From Chryseobacterium sp. OV279 (GTDB taxonomy: Bacteria; Bacteroidota; Bacteroidia; Flavobacteriales; Weeksellaceae), in the NCBI RefSeq assembly GCF_900128945.1, contig NZ_FQUD01000003.1:682001-746000 (forward strand): a stretch of 64,000 nt of DNA, written 5' to 3'. The notes beneath the pieces were generated by a model. It worked only from the letters and a program-made list of their open reading frames with translations. It did no database searches and was not told the DNA's origin. This document shows, piece after piece, positions 43,152-52,206 of this stretch (positions within the stretch are counted from its first letter, which is position 1; each line of letters begins with the position of its first letter). The position numbers were made by a program, and so were the translations under genes.

Positions 43152-44096
43152 TTACTTACTGGCCTGATTAAGCAGTTCTATATCTTCCTGATCCAGTACC
43201 AGTTTCGGAGCCTTAAATAAAGTATCCAGCTGAGACGCACTGGTTGCGCTTACAATCGGTGCTGTGATCAGAGGATTAGCTAAAAGCCACGCCAAAGCAG
43301 CTGTTCCCTGTGTCGTCTGATGCTTTTCACTCACCTGATCCAAAGCTTTTAACACTTCAAGTCCTTTGTCATTCAGGTATTTTCTTACGCCTTCACCTCT
43401 CTGACTTTTGCCCAAATCAGCTTCTGTACGGTATTTTCCGGTAAGAAAACCTGCCGCTAATGACCAATAGGGAAAGACGCTCAGATCAAATTCTTCTACC
43501 AATGGAGCGTAGTTTTTTTCAAAACCTTCTCTTTCCATTAAATTATAATGAGGCTGCAATGCCACATATTTGGGAAGATTGTTCTTTTCCGCCGCTTCAA
43601 AGGATGCTTTCAGACGCTCTGGAGAAAGATTGGAAGCCGCTATATACCGTACTTTTCCGGCTTTAATGATCTCATCATAAGCAGAAAGTGTTTCCTCAAC
43701 AGGAGTTGTATGATCATCAAAATGCGTATAATAAAGGTCAATATGATCGGTCTGAAGTCTCTGTAACGACTCATCTACCGATTTCAGGATATGTTTTTTG
43801 CTGATATCAAAACCGTGCTCTTTTGTTTCTGATCCTACTTTTGTCGCTAACACAATGTTCTGACGGTTACCACGGCTTTTCATCCATTTTCCGATGATTT
43901 CCTCAGACTGCCCTCCTCTTCCGTTCACCCACCATGAATAAGTATCTGCGGTGTCTATAAAGTTGAATCCGGCCTCTGTAAATTGATCCAATATATCAAA
44001 AGACTGTTTCTCATCAAGCGTCCATCCGAAAACATTCCCGCCAAAATTAACAGGTGCTACAGACAGATCGGTGTTTTTTATATTCCTTTTTTCCAT
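43152..44096 (-). CDS. aldo/keto reductase
   Basis: The 314-residue cytosolic NADPH-dependent oxidoreductase shows the family motifs: GGNVFGWTLDEKQSFDILDQ, FNFIDTADTYSWWVNGRGGQ (catalytic D and Y), LATKVGSE (catalytic K) and DLYYTHFDDHTTPVEETL (catalytic H region). GKVRYIAASNLSPERL follows. The latter parts (ALAWLLANPLITAPIVSATS) bind the cofactor. Substrates cannot be deduced. It is a single gene. Confidence 0.93.
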   Translation of the reverse strand: MEKRNIKNTDLSVAPVNFGGNVFGWTLDEKQSFDILDQFTEAGFNFIDTADTYSWWVNGRGGQSEEIIGKWMKSRGNRQNIVLATKVGSETKEHGFDISKKHILKSVDESLQRLQTDHIDLYYTHFDDHTTPVEETLSAYDEIIKAGKVRYIAASNLSPERLKASFEAAEKNNLPKYVALQPHYNLMEREGFEKNYAPLVEEFDLSVFPYWSLAAGFLTGKYRTEADLGKSQRGEGVRKYLNDKGLEVLKALDQVSEKHQTTQGTAALAWLLANPLITAPIVSATSASQLDTLFKAPKLVLDQEDIELLNQASK

Positions 44097-44250
44097 AAAA
44101 ATGAATTCTAATTAAAAATTTAAGAAGGATCTAAGGTAAGGAATATCGGAGAGGATTCCAGATTCAAAATAAGCATACGGTTTATAGTTATTATAAATGG
44201 AAAAGCTGATTATTACTGCTTTTTTATCATTAAAGTTTTTTAATTTTTTT

Positions 44251-44439
44251 GTTGGAAAAGCGCAAAGGTCGCAAAGAAATTTGAACAGATTATGTTGTAA
44301 GGCGCTAGGATTTTATCTGCGATAAAATGGTAGACCGATCAATAAGCACCAATAAACTTGCTGAAAATCTCTGATTTTCTTGCGTCTTAAAATATCCTCA
44401 GTTTTTGTTCAACCTTTGCGTCTTTTGCGTTTTTCCAAC
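44251..44439. repeat. long inverted-repeat element
   Basis: Arms of 26 bases (44251-44276 and 44414-44439; the outer ten, GTTGGAAAAG/TTTTTCCAAC, nearly perfect) enclose 137 bases. The inside holds the hairpin ATTTTATC-TGC-GATAAAAT (44310-44328), which recurs almost unchanged at 46779-46797. The rest of the gap 44097-44671 shows no gene. Confidence 0.7.
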
Positions 44440-44671
44440 TATAAAGAATATCATAAATGTTTAGCTGGATCGTTTCACGGCTCTATTATGAAGGTTTGAA
44501 ACTTTACATATCAATTGAATAAATACACGAATTACTTTTCCTATTTCAATCTCAAGGAAAATAAAAGTTTAAACAACTTCATTAACAAAGAGGTTTTATA
44601 TTGTCAGAATTAAATAAAAAAACAGCTTCCACCATGAAAGCTGTTTGATCTATCAATTAAAAAAAATACTG

Positions 44672-46477
44672 TTACTTTTCAACCTGAGGAACCTCAATGG
44701 CTGTCAGCATCAGTTTGTATTCCTGCAGTTGCAGGTCTATGGTTTTCAACCCGCTTTTAAAGAAGGTTGATGTATTAAACAGTTGATGATAATATTCAAT
44801 GCCTTCCAGTACATTTTTCTTGAACGCATTCCATTTTTTCGTTTGGGAATGGGTGATCTGTGCTGAAGAGTTGGCGATTTCCTTTTTAAGATAATCCACA
44901 TACATTTTCAGTTCATTGATGAACATATTCGGGCGCTGGTTATCCGGAAGGATATTAGTATTTCCATAAATATGCTGTACCATTTCAGAAAGCGAAACTT
45001 CCTTATCAAAAAAGGCAAGATTAGGTCCCGGACATATCACTACGCCTTGTTTCTCCCCTTTTATTTCCAGATCCTGTTCCATATAGGCAGCATTCACTAA
45101 ACCTACACACAGACAGGCTTTATCCGTGATTTCTGTTTTTCTTTTGTTAAATTCTTCAACCGTGATTTCAAGATTCTCCTGAAGTTCTTTTAATTTAATG
45201 TCCTGATACTTTTTAGAAGCAGTACATGTTCCCTGTGGTGAAAATTCTTTGCTGAGTGCCAGCAGTTTTTTCGGACACGAGCTTCCGTATTTTCCGGCGG
45301 CTTCCTTTTGTTCTTTCAATAACTCATTGGAGGTTCCTCTTACTGTATTGAAAGGAACGCCCAAAGGTGAGATATTACTGAGATAAAAATCTTTTTCTCC
45401 TGATTTTAAAAGCAGATTCCTGGTTTCGGTATCTACAGAAGTCGCTTCAGGAACCAGTAAAAACGGAGATCCCCATCCTACACTGTCCACCTGATAATTG
45501 TCAAGCAGAAATTCATGTTCTTCAGAAGTTCCTACCCCGCCCTGAACGGTAATTTTCATTTCCAGAGGCTCAGAAACAGAATGCTTCCCCTTTTGTTCCA
45601 GTGCAGCAATCATTAATGAATGGGCAGATTGAATCAGATCATTTTTTTTCTGCTTAAATTCTTCCATGATGGGTCCAAGCAGCATCCCTTCCGTAGCAAA
45701 AGCATGGCCTCCGCAGTTCAGTCCGGATTCTATCCTGTATTCTGAGATCCACAGTCCTTTTTTAGCAAGGAAATTTCCCTGAATCATCGCTGAACGGAAA
45801 TCACTTACCTTAAGAATAATTTTCTTTTTCAGAACCCCATTCTGATCTGGGAAGAAATCATCAAACTCCTCAATATAGCTGTACAAACGGGGATTCATCC
45901 CTGCAGAAAGCACCATGGAAGAAGATAATTTACTTTGAGCAAAACCACGAAGCGAAGCATGCGCATCATTGAACATCACCGGAAGCTGCTCATCTTTTTT
46001 ATAGTTGTCTTTATCCACTTTCGTCATGATGTTGACATCGATACTTCCCGGCTTTAAATTGGTTTCAATGAAATTTTTGATGTTTGAGCCTAAATTGTCT
46101 TTTTGGCTGACCAAATTCTGAAGCCCGCTTTTCAAATCCGAAGTATTGGGCAGTATGGCCATAAAGTTTTTTAAAGCTTCCCTGTTTTTAGTGATTTCCT
46201 GTTTGAAAGATTCAAATTTTTCATTCACGATATCATCTACCATATCCAGGTAAGCCGTAATTCTTTTTGCCCTGTAATCTTCTGTTTTGGTTGAAATTCC
46301 TAAATAATCAAGATTGAATTTCTTGGTATAAAAGCCTTTCATTTTTTCCAGGATCTCATCATCGATAATGGAAATAACGGAAGAAATTCCATATTGGGCT
46401 ACACGGATCGGGCTGTCTATGGTATACGCCAGACCCATCACCGGAATATGGAAATTGTGTAACGGTTTATGTGTCAT
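44672..46477 (-). CDS. large cytosolic protein resembling nitronate monooxygenase-type FMN barrels
   Basis: The 601-residue protein has no signal or membrane part. The N-terminus FHIPVMGLAYTIDSPIRVAQ and YGISSVISI is reminiscent of the start of the nitronate monooxygenase barrel. ESGLNCGGHAFATEG, then KITVQGGVGTSEEHEFLLDN, then VDSVGWGSPFLLVPEATSVD follow in the order of its flavin phosphate-binding strands. An all-helical insert (about 60-145) and a C-terminal extension of about 200 residues are additional. Six cysteines (255, 401, 418, 455, 457, 482) cluster in the second half. The enzyme class is inference; no activity can be named. Repeat elements lie on both sides. Confidence 0.5.
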   Translation of the reverse strand: MTHKPLHNFHIPVMGLAYTIDSPIRVAQYGISSVISIIDDEILEKMKGFYTKKFNLDYLGISTKTEDYRAKRITAYLDMVDDIVNEKFESFKQEITKNREALKNFMAILPNTSDLKSGLQNLVSQKDNLGSNIKNFIETNLKPGSIDVNIMTKVDKDNYKKDEQLPVMFNDAHASLRGFAQSKLSSSMVLSAGMNPRLYSYIEEFDDFFPDQNGVLKKKIILKVSDFRSAMIQGNFLAKKGLWISEYRIESGLNCGGHAFATEGMLLGPIMEEFKQKKNDLIQSAHSLMIAALEQKGKHSVSEPLEMKITVQGGVGTSEEHEFLLDNYQVDSVGWGSPFLLVPEATSVDTETRNLLLKSGEKDFYLSNISPLGVPFNTVRGTSNELLKEQKEAAGKYGSSCPKKLLALSKEFSPQGTCTASKKYQDIKLKELQENLEITVEEFNKRKTEITDKACLCVGLVNAAYMEQDLEIKGEKQGVVICPGPNLAFFDKEVSLSEMVQHIYGNTNILPDNQRPNMFINELKMYVDYLKKEIANSSAQITHSQTKKWNAFKKNVLEGIEYYHQLFNTSTFFKSGLKTIDLQLQEYKLMLTAIEVPQVEK

Positions 46478-46778
46478 TTTATTTTGATAAAAATTCTTTC
46501 GTTAAGAATGGATTAAAATTCCTAAAACACTCCATTCCTATTGAAATAAGTGCCGTAATCAGGAACTTTAATTACCTAAATTTATCATTTTAATATTAGC
46601 TATGCATTAAATAACACTTATAATATCGGAAATATGCTAAATATCATTCTTTTCGAAACTGGCAGAGAAGAATTGTTTTATGATCTTAAGGTGAGATATA
46701 ATTAGAATTTATCTTAACCATTGTTTTTCACACAAAGTTGCAAGGAATTATAAATCAAACTCTTTTTAAGGTGCAAAG

Positions 46779-46797
46779 ATTTTATCTCCGATAAAAT
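46779..46797. repeat. small hairpin shared with the element at 44310
   Basis: ATTTTATC-TCC-GATAAAAT, perfect arms, differing from 44310-44328 only in the loop. Confidence 0.65.
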
Positions 46798-46804
46798 TAT
46801 ATTA

Positions 46805-46896
46805 TGTCATTGCGAGGAGCTATGCGACGAAGCAATCTTTAAAATACTTTTTATGGTATAAATCTGAGATTGCTTCACCTACCGGTTCGTAATGAC
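46805..46896. repeat. inverted-repeat element with ATTGCGAGGAG...GAAGCAATCT arms
   Basis: The left arm (46805-46838) begins TGTCATTGCGAGGAG and ends GAAGCAATCT. The right arm (46867-46896) is its imperfect inverse, ending CGTAATGACA. From memory, elements with this ATTGCGAGGAGCGAAGCGACGAAGCAATC pattern are dispersed in many unrelated bacteria. The remainder of 46478-47031 has no gene. Confidence 0.75.
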
Positions 46897-46980
46897 AAAG
46901 GTGTTTTTTTACATATATGACATGAAAGAAATAGCTTCTAACTTTAAAACCTTTCTATCCTAGTAAAGGAATTTCAGCAC

Positions 46981-47013
46981 AAAAAAATACCTCTAAAACA
47001 ATCGTTTAAGAGG
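46981..47013 (-). terminator. terminator of the MFS-DeoR operon
   Basis: CCTCTAAAAC (46990-46999) pairs with GTTTAAGAGG (47004-47013), one mismatch, with a T-run on the minus strand. A second perfect palindrome, TTTCGCATGCGAAA (47016-47029), lies between it and the stop codon. Confidence 0.8.
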
Positions 47014-47031
47014 CGTTTCGCATGCGAAATT

Positions 47032-47781
47032 TTATATAATCTGAATATTTGTATTTCTGAAAGATTCAAGTTCAGGATCCGTTGAGTCGAGATCTGTAAT
47101 CAGGCAGTCAATCGCATCAATCGGACAGATTTTAAAGGTTTCTGTACGCCGGAGCTTATTCTGATTGGCTAATGCGATTATTTTTTTTGATGACCGGACC
47201 ATTGCTTTTTTAGTTTCTCCATCCGGAATGGATGTCGCTGAGACACCGAAATTTGAATCTACAGCACAGGTTCCCATGATAAAGAGATCGGCAATATATT
47301 GAGCGGCATCATTACAGGTTGTTGCGCCTGTGGTTACAGCCAGCTCATGATCGTATAATCCGCCCAGCATAACCAGTTCTATATTTTTAAACTTACTGAT
47401 GATAGAAGGAAGTGAATAATTATTGGTAATCACTCTGAGCTGTATATCCAATGGCATATAGCTGGCGACGGCACAAACAGTGGTTCCTCCGTCCATAAAA
47501 ACAGTCATTCCATCTTTAAGAAACGGTTGTGCTTTTAAAGCAATAATATCTTTTTCTTTGGTAAGAAATGACTGCCTGTCATGAAAAGAAAGCGGGTCTT
47601 TTTCTCTTGATATCGCTCCTCCCCTTGCTTTTGACAGCAATCCGTTGCGATGCAGAAGATCAATATCTCTACGGACTGTATCTTCGGATACCTGAAGCAG
47701 TGAGGCCAAATCTTCAAATTTGACCTTATTCTTTTCTTTTAACTGGCTAAGTATGATTTCGAAACGCTCTTCTTTTAACAT
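47032..47781 (-). CDS. DeoR/GlpR-family regulator
   Basis: The 249-residue protein has an N-terminal DeoR helix-turn-helix (ERFEIILSQLKEKNKVKFED, LLQVSEDTVRRDIDLLHRNG). A sugar-phosphate sensing domain follows, with MDGGTTVCAVA and later MLGGLYDHELAVTTGA. It lies seven bases after the MFS gene, so both are one operon. It probably responds to a phosphorylated sugar imported by that transporter or its product. No sugar kinase is nearby. Confidence 0.9.
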   Translation of the reverse strand: MLKEERFEIILSQLKEKNKVKFEDLASLLQVSEDTVRRDIDLLHRNGLLSKARGGAISREKDPLSFHDRQSFLTKEKDIIALKAQPFLKDGMTVFMDGGTTVCAVASYMPLDIQLRVITNNYSLPSIISKFKNIELVMLGGLYDHELAVTTGATTCNDAAQYIADLFIMGTCAVDSNFGVSATSIPDGETKKAMVRSSKKIIALANQNKLRRTETFKICPIDAIDCLITDLDSTDPELESFRNTNIQII

Positions 47782-47787
47782 GATCGT

Positions 47788-48975
47788 TTATGATTTCCTG
47801 AATTTATAAATTAAAGCAACCGCAATAAACAGCAAAGCTATGGCTTCAAAAGCGATTGTCAAAGAAAAATGATGGGCAATAAAACCCAGCAGTGCAGGAC
47901 CCGCCAACTGGCCCGCATAACCCATCGTAGTAATCACCGGAATGGTAACGGCTGGAGACAATCCCCTGATTTTCCCTCCTTCTGTGAAGAAAACAGGAAC
48001 TATATTGGCTGCCCCGACACCAAGCAGGATAAATCCGGCAAGAGACAGCCCGATCCAGGGACTTAATGTTAAAATAAATATACCCAATGAAGCGATGATA
48101 CTCCCTGCTATAACCACTGTTTTGCTACTGAACTTGCTTACAATCGCATCTCCTGTGAGCCTCATTACCGCCATGGCTACAGAGAAAGCAGCATATCCGA
48201 TTCCTGAAAATTCAGGCTGAACATTCTTATTATCCCGTAAAAATATAGCACTCCAGTCCAGCATAGCTCCTTCTGAAAGGAAAACAATAAAGCACATCAG
48301 TCCTAAAAGCAATACACTGGAATTGAACCATTGAAAACGGCTGGAAACAGCTTTAGCTTCATCAACATGGGAAAACTTCAGAGTGATTTCCTTTTCTGTC
48401 TGATAATTAAAAAGATTTCTATATTGAAGGACCAATAGCAATACCAGCAGAACAGAGATCGTAATGGCTGCATGAACAGGATTAAGCCCCACTTTGATTA
48501 AAAATCCCAATCCTAGTGAACCAAACAGACCTCCCACACTGAATAATCCGTGTAATGATGACATGATTGGTTTTCCATAGCTGTTCTGCACTTGAACTCC
48601 GTGAGCGTTCATCGCGACATCTATACTTCCAATACTGCATCCGAAAGCAAAAAGCGCGGCTCCCATGATATAAACGTCTGAAATAATCAGTAGACAAGGC
48701 AGTAATAAAGCCGCTGATAATACACTCCCTAAAATCACTTTCCTGGTTCCCAACTTACTGATCAGTATTCCTGATAAAGGCATCGTTACTAAAGCTCCGC
48801 ATCCTAACAGCAATAAAAGTAATCCTAAATCCGCTTCATTTAATGCTAATCTGTCTTTCGCCAATGGAACCATAGGTGCCCAACTCGCTATTCCGAGACC
48901 ACAAACTAAAAATATAAACTGAGTCGCTCTTTTCGCTTTGACAATCTTTCCGTCAATGACATTTGATATATTCAT
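47788..48975 (-). CDS. MFS transporter (YbjJ-like)
   Basis: The 395-residue inner-membrane protein has twelve predicted helices and the MFS loop motif between TM2 and TM3 (ISKLGTRKVILGS). It begins ATQFIFLVCGLGIASWAPMV and then PLAKDRLALNEADLGLLLLL, a start seen in the fucose-permease/YbjJ branch. SSLHGLFSVGGLFGSLG in TM5 also fits this branch. The DeoR regulator follows. The substrate is probably a sugar or related compound. Confidence 0.87.
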   Translation of the reverse strand: MNISNVIDGKIVKAKRATQFIFLVCGLGIASWAPMVPLAKDRLALNEADLGLLLLLLGCGALVTMPLSGILISKLGTRKVILGSVLSAALLLPCLLIISDVYIMGAALFAFGCSIGSIDVAMNAHGVQVQNSYGKPIMSSLHGLFSVGGLFGSLGLGFLIKVGLNPVHAAITISVLLVLLLVLQYRNLFNYQTEKEITLKFSHVDEAKAVSSRFQWFNSSVLLLGLMCFIVFLSEGAMLDWSAIFLRDNKNVQPEFSGIGYAAFSVAMAVMRLTGDAIVSKFSSKTVVIAGSIIASLGIFILTLSPWIGLSLAGFILLGVGAANIVPVFFTEGGKIRGLSPAVTIPVITTMGYAGQLAGPALLGFIAHHFSLTIAFEAIALLFIAVALIYKFRKS

Positions 48976-49037
48976 TTTGCAAATTTACGCAAAATTGCAT
49001 AAGTTTGCAAAATATTAATTCAAAATAATCATTTTAA

Positions 49038-49436
49038 ATGAAAATTAAAATTGAACACTATGCCATCTGGTGTCAGGATTTAGAACTGATGAGAACATTT
49101 TACATGAATGCCTTCGGGATGAGCAGCAATGATAAATATATCAATCAGGCTAAGAAATATGAATCTTACTTCCTGACATTTGAAGACCCTTTTTCTCCCA
49201 GACTCGAACTGATGAAACGGCCTGATATTGCAGAAAATAAAAACACAAGAGGTCACACGATGGGATATGCTCATATTGCCCTTTCTGTAGGAAGTAAGGA
49301 AGCCGTTGATCTGTTAACTGAAAAATTCAGAAGGGATGGCCGTACAATTGCTGGTGAAGCCCGAATTACAGGAGACGGATATTATGAAAGTATTGTAGAA
49401 GATCCTGAAGGCAACTGGATTGAAATTACAATATAA
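49038..49436 (+). CDS. VOC (glyoxalase/bleomycin resistance)-family protein
   Basis: The 132-residue protein shows a single vicinal oxygen chelate domain with two beta-alpha-beta-beta-beta modules. IEHYAIWCQDLELMRTFYMN (metal-ligand H), YFLTFEDPFSPRLELMKRPD (E), MGYAHIALSVGSKEAVDLLT (H) and YYESIVEDPEGNWIEIT (E) supply four ligands. It could be a glyoxalase or a resistance protein. It is divergent from the MFS gene. Confidence 0.9.
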   Translation: MKIKIEHYAIWCQDLELMRTFYMNAFGMSSNDKYINQAKKYESYFLTFEDPFSPRLELMKRPDIAENKNTRGHTMGYAHIALSVGSKEAVDLLTEKFRRDGRTIAGEARITGDGYYESIVEDPEGNWIEITI

Positions 49437-49554
49437 GTCTGATGCATAAGCTGTTCTGATTCCATAATCCCAAAGTATGATAATTTCCAGCATTAATGAT
49501 AGATTGGTGTGATTTATTTATTCAGAATGAAGGCTTATTTTGAATCAAAATTTG

Positions 49555-49581
49555 TACTTTTGTTGATATATTTTGTATCAA
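49555..49581 (+). promoter_or_regulatory. promoter and palindrome before the XRE-S24 gene
   Basis: TACTTTTG (49555-49562) is a -7 match. TTGATA (49563-49568) and TATCAA (49576-49581) form a perfect inverted repeat that ends in the start codon and may be the repressor's own operator. Confidence 0.55.
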
Positions 49582-50366
49582 TGTCAATTTTTTCAAATAA
49601 TATTCGTTTTTTGAGAGGCCGAAGAAGCCTTTCCCAACAGGCTGTAGCCACTGAACTGGAGATTTCCCGTGTCCGTTATTCCAAATATGAGAACGGAATA
49701 TCTGAACCGCCTATTGAGCTGCTTGTAAAAATGTCCAAATATTTTCACGTCAGCATCGATCTGCTGGTATCTGTAGACATCCACAAATACCCGATGGAAG
49801 AAATGCTGAAACTTTCGGACAACAGAATTGTCCTGCCGGTAGCGGTAGATGACCTTGGAAATGATACTATTGAAATCATTCCGCAGAAAGCATCCATGGG
49901 ATACCTTGAAGGTTACAGCGACATCGGCTATATCGAAAGTCTGCAGAGAATTGCTCTTCCCTTCCTTACGAACGGCAAATATAGGGCTTTTCCGGCAGAC
50001 GGGGACTCTATGCCGCCATTCAGAAACGGTTCGTATATCGTAGGAAAATATGTAGAAGGAATCAGTGAGCTGAAACCTGGGAAAACGTATGTATTTATCA
50101 CGTTAAATGATGGAATTACGTATAAACGTTTTAAAGAAACAAAAGGAAATTCCGTTTGTGTAAGTGCTGACAATTCTTTCTATGAGCCCTATGACATTCC
50201 GTTTAATGAGATTGTAGAAATCTGGCAGTACGCTTCAGGAATTTTCCCGGAAGACTTTGAACCGGGGGATTATGAAAGCTATAATTTTAAAGAGATGTTC
50301 CGCGAACTGAAACAGGATATCAAAGATCTGGACCGTAAAGTTTCAGGACGGCGAAAGTCTTCATAA
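49581..50366 (+). CDS. XRE-family regulator with S24 (LexA-like) peptidase domain
   Basis: The ATG at 49581 is chosen because the upstream 24 in-frame codons overlap the promoter and are unlike the family. The 261-residue protein has an N-terminal XRE helix-turn-helix (IRFLRGRRSLSQQAVATELE, ISRVRYSKYENGISEPP) and a C-terminal S24 domain. That domain has the serine in GDSMPP (S143) and the lysine in TYKRF (K182), the LexA-type Ser-Lys dyad. The expected Ala-Gly cleavage site appears as SMGY (M106-G107), so self-cleavage may be altered. AlkB follows after 19 bases. Confidence 0.87.
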   Translation: MSIFSNNIRFLRGRRSLSQQAVATELEISRVRYSKYENGISEPPIELLVKMSKYFHVSIDLLVSVDIHKYPMEEMLKLSDNRIVLPVAVDDLGNDTIEIIPQKASMGYLEGYSDIGYIESLQRIALPFLTNGKYRAFPADGDSMPPFRNGSYIVGKYVEGISELKPGKTYVFITLNDGITYKRFKETKGNSVCVSADNSFYEPYDIPFNEIVEIWQYASGIFPEDFEPGDYESYNFKEMFRELKQDIKDLDRKVSGRRKSS

Positions 50367-50385
50367 CTCTAATGCACAGCGCACC

Positions 50386-51000
50386 ATGGATCAGTTAAGT
50401 TTATTTGATTCAGAAGAATTCTTCCGTTTTCCGGAAGAGCTGCTGGAATATACAGAACACTTTTTGCCGGACGATGAGGCTTCTCAGCTCGAGGAGCTTC
50501 TGATCCGCAATGCTCCCTGGAAACAGAGAACACAGAAAATGTATGATAAAACGGTTCTTACACCCCGACTGACAGCCTGGTACGGAGAGGAAAACAGAAC
50601 CTACAAAATGAGTGGAAATGATTTCACCGTTAACCCCTGGCTGCCTGAACTTCTTACTTTAAAACAAAAAATAGAGCAAACATCAGGACACAAGTTCAAT
50701 TCCGTATTGCTGAATTTATACCGTGACGGAAATGATTCGGTCGCCTGGCATCGTGATAAGGACAGTGAACTGGGGAAACGTCCCGTCATTGCTTCCGTAA
50801 GCTTGGGACAGGTCCGAAATTTCGATTTCCGGAAAGCGGATGATCACAGGAATAAATACAGCTTACCGCTTCAGCACGGCTCTCTGCTGATTATGAAAGG
50901 AGATCTTCAGCAAAATTGGGAACACCGTATTGCAAAGTCTGTGAAGTCTATGAAGCCAAGAATTAATCTTACGTTCAGGCTCGTTCATGAAGTGTCGTGA
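50386..51000 (+). CDS. alkB: AlkB-type 2-oxoglutarate-dependent DNA repair dioxygenase
   Basis: The 204-residue protein is of the AlkB/ALKBH2-3 type, which removes methyl groups from 1-methyladenine and 3-methylcytosine. Iron ligands are H122, D124 (WHRDKD) and H180 (WEHRI). R192 and R198 (PRINLTFR) bind 2-oxoglutarate. TAWYGEENRTYKMSG is the nucleotide-recognition lid. It is cotranscribed with the S24-type regulator, which suggests induction by DNA damage. It converges with xth. Confidence 0.93.
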   Translation: MDQLSLFDSEEFFRFPEELLEYTEHFLPDDEASQLEELLIRNAPWKQRTQKMYDKTVLTPRLTAWYGEENRTYKMSGNDFTVNPWLPELLTLKQKIEQTSGHKFNSVLLNLYRDGNDSVAWHRDKDSELGKRPVIASVSLGQVRNFDFRKADDHRNKYSLPLQHGSLLIMKGDLQQNWEHRIAKSVKSMKPRINLTFRLVHEVS

Positions 51001-51021
51001 TTAAATTATTCTGAAATCACT

Positions 51022-51795
51022 TTATTTTTCCAGCTGAATCCAGACCGGTGCATGATCACTACTTTTCGTCCATCCACGGACATGACTGTCCACACCACCC
51101 GACTTCAAACCTGAATGCAGATAAGGACTCAGCAGAATATGATCTAATCTTATTCCTGCATTCCTGTCGTAGGCTTTGTACAGGTAGTCCCAGAAAGTAT
51201 AAATTGTTTCATCGGGATACAGCGTACGGATAGAATCCAGCCAGCCTTTATTTTTCAGCTCTCTGTAAGCTTTTCTTACTTCCGTTCTGTATAAAGCATC
51301 ATTTTCCCATCGTTCCGGTTTGTACACATCTACAGATTCCGGTATAATATTGAAATCACCGATGAGTATGGCGGGAAGTTCCATTTTGATCAGTTCATTC
51401 GTTCGCTTTTTTAAACGCTTGATCCAGTCTAGTTTATAGTCGAATTTGGGTCCAGGATAAGGATTTCCATTGGGAAGATACAGACAGCATATCACCATTT
51501 GATCAATAATGACCTCAATATAACGGCTTTGCAGATCTTCCGGATCTCCGGGCAGTGTATCCTGAACTTCAGTAATTTCAAGATCTTTGGTCAGGATGGC
51601 TACTCCATTCCAGCTTTTCTGTCCCTTCCATAGAGCCTGGTATCCTGCAGCATTGATTTCCTGAAAAGGAAAACGCTCCTGGGGTGCTTTTAATTCCTGA
51701 AGACAAACGATATCCGGTTGGGCCTCTTCCAGCCACCGCAAAAGTACGGGCAGCCGGGCATTGATCCCGTTCACGTTATAGGTTGCTATTTTCAT
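51022..51795 (-). CDS. xth: exodeoxyribonuclease III
   Basis: The 257-residue protein belongs to the ExoIII/APE1 family of AP endonucleases and 3' repair nucleases. The active-site blocks are present: MKIATYNVNGINARL, CLQELKAP (metal-binding E), LIGDFNIIP (D, N), RLDHILLSP and TKSSDHAPVWI (DH). It cuts DNA at abasic sites in base excision repair. Its stop lies 22 bases from that of alkB on the other strand, and a DNA glycosylase gene lies 3 kb further on. Confidence 0.94.
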   Translation of the reverse strand: MKIATYNVNGINARLPVLLRWLEEAQPDIVCLQELKAPQERFPFQEINAAGYQALWKGQKSWNGVAILTKDLEITEVQDTLPGDPEDLQSRYIEVIIDQMVICCLYLPNGNPYPGPKFDYKLDWIKRLKKRTNELIKMELPAILIGDFNIIPESVDVYKPERWENDALYRTEVRKAYRELKNKGWLDSIRTLYPDETIYTFWDYLYKAYDRNAGIRLDHILLSPYLHSGLKSGGVDSHVRGWTKSSDHAPVWIQLEK

Positions 51796-51968
51796 ATTTT
51801 AAGGTGATTAAATGATATTGTGGACTATTTTCAGATGGCAATAATTATTCCATCCCACTGAGGTTCAGCAAGGTATTTTCAAATAAAAACTTTATTTTTT
51901 ACTTAATGAAACATCACACTGGCATTGGCATAATTTATTCATAAGCATAAAAATAAAACCATTGTCCC

Positions 51969-52196
51969 ATGTTAAGTAAAAATTTCACAAAAGCAGAATT
52001 CGTATTGAATAATGAAAATCAATATCAGCTGGAATACGGTAAAGACGAAATCGGCGAGGGATCGAATTTAACCATTGAAAGGAAAAAAGAAAATGGAGAA
52101 TTCGAAACCGTACAGGCCAATATTACCAGACTGAATGACCGGATCTTTATAAAATGGAGTGAACCATTTGACGGCAGACTTATCTTTGAAAACTAA
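51969..52196 (+). CDS. small soluble protein, unknown
   Basis: The 75-residue product is polar and beta-rich (EFVLNNENQYQLEYGKDEIG, then GSNLTIERKKENGEFETVQA). It is probably a small barrel or immunoglobulin-like unit. There is no signal. It lies eleven bases before the next small gene. No family recognised. Confidence 0.5.
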   Translation: MLSKNFTKAEFVLNNENQYQLEYGKDEIGEGSNLTIERKKENGEFETVQANITRLNDRIFIKWSEPFDGRLIFEN

Positions 52197-52206
52197 AATA
52201 CATCTT

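Noticed and set aside
46805-46896. Possible tRNA or regulatory RNA because of the strong fold
   Set aside because: There is no cloverleaf, T-loop or CCA-end pattern; it is an inverted repeat of the dispersed ATTGCGAGGAG type.
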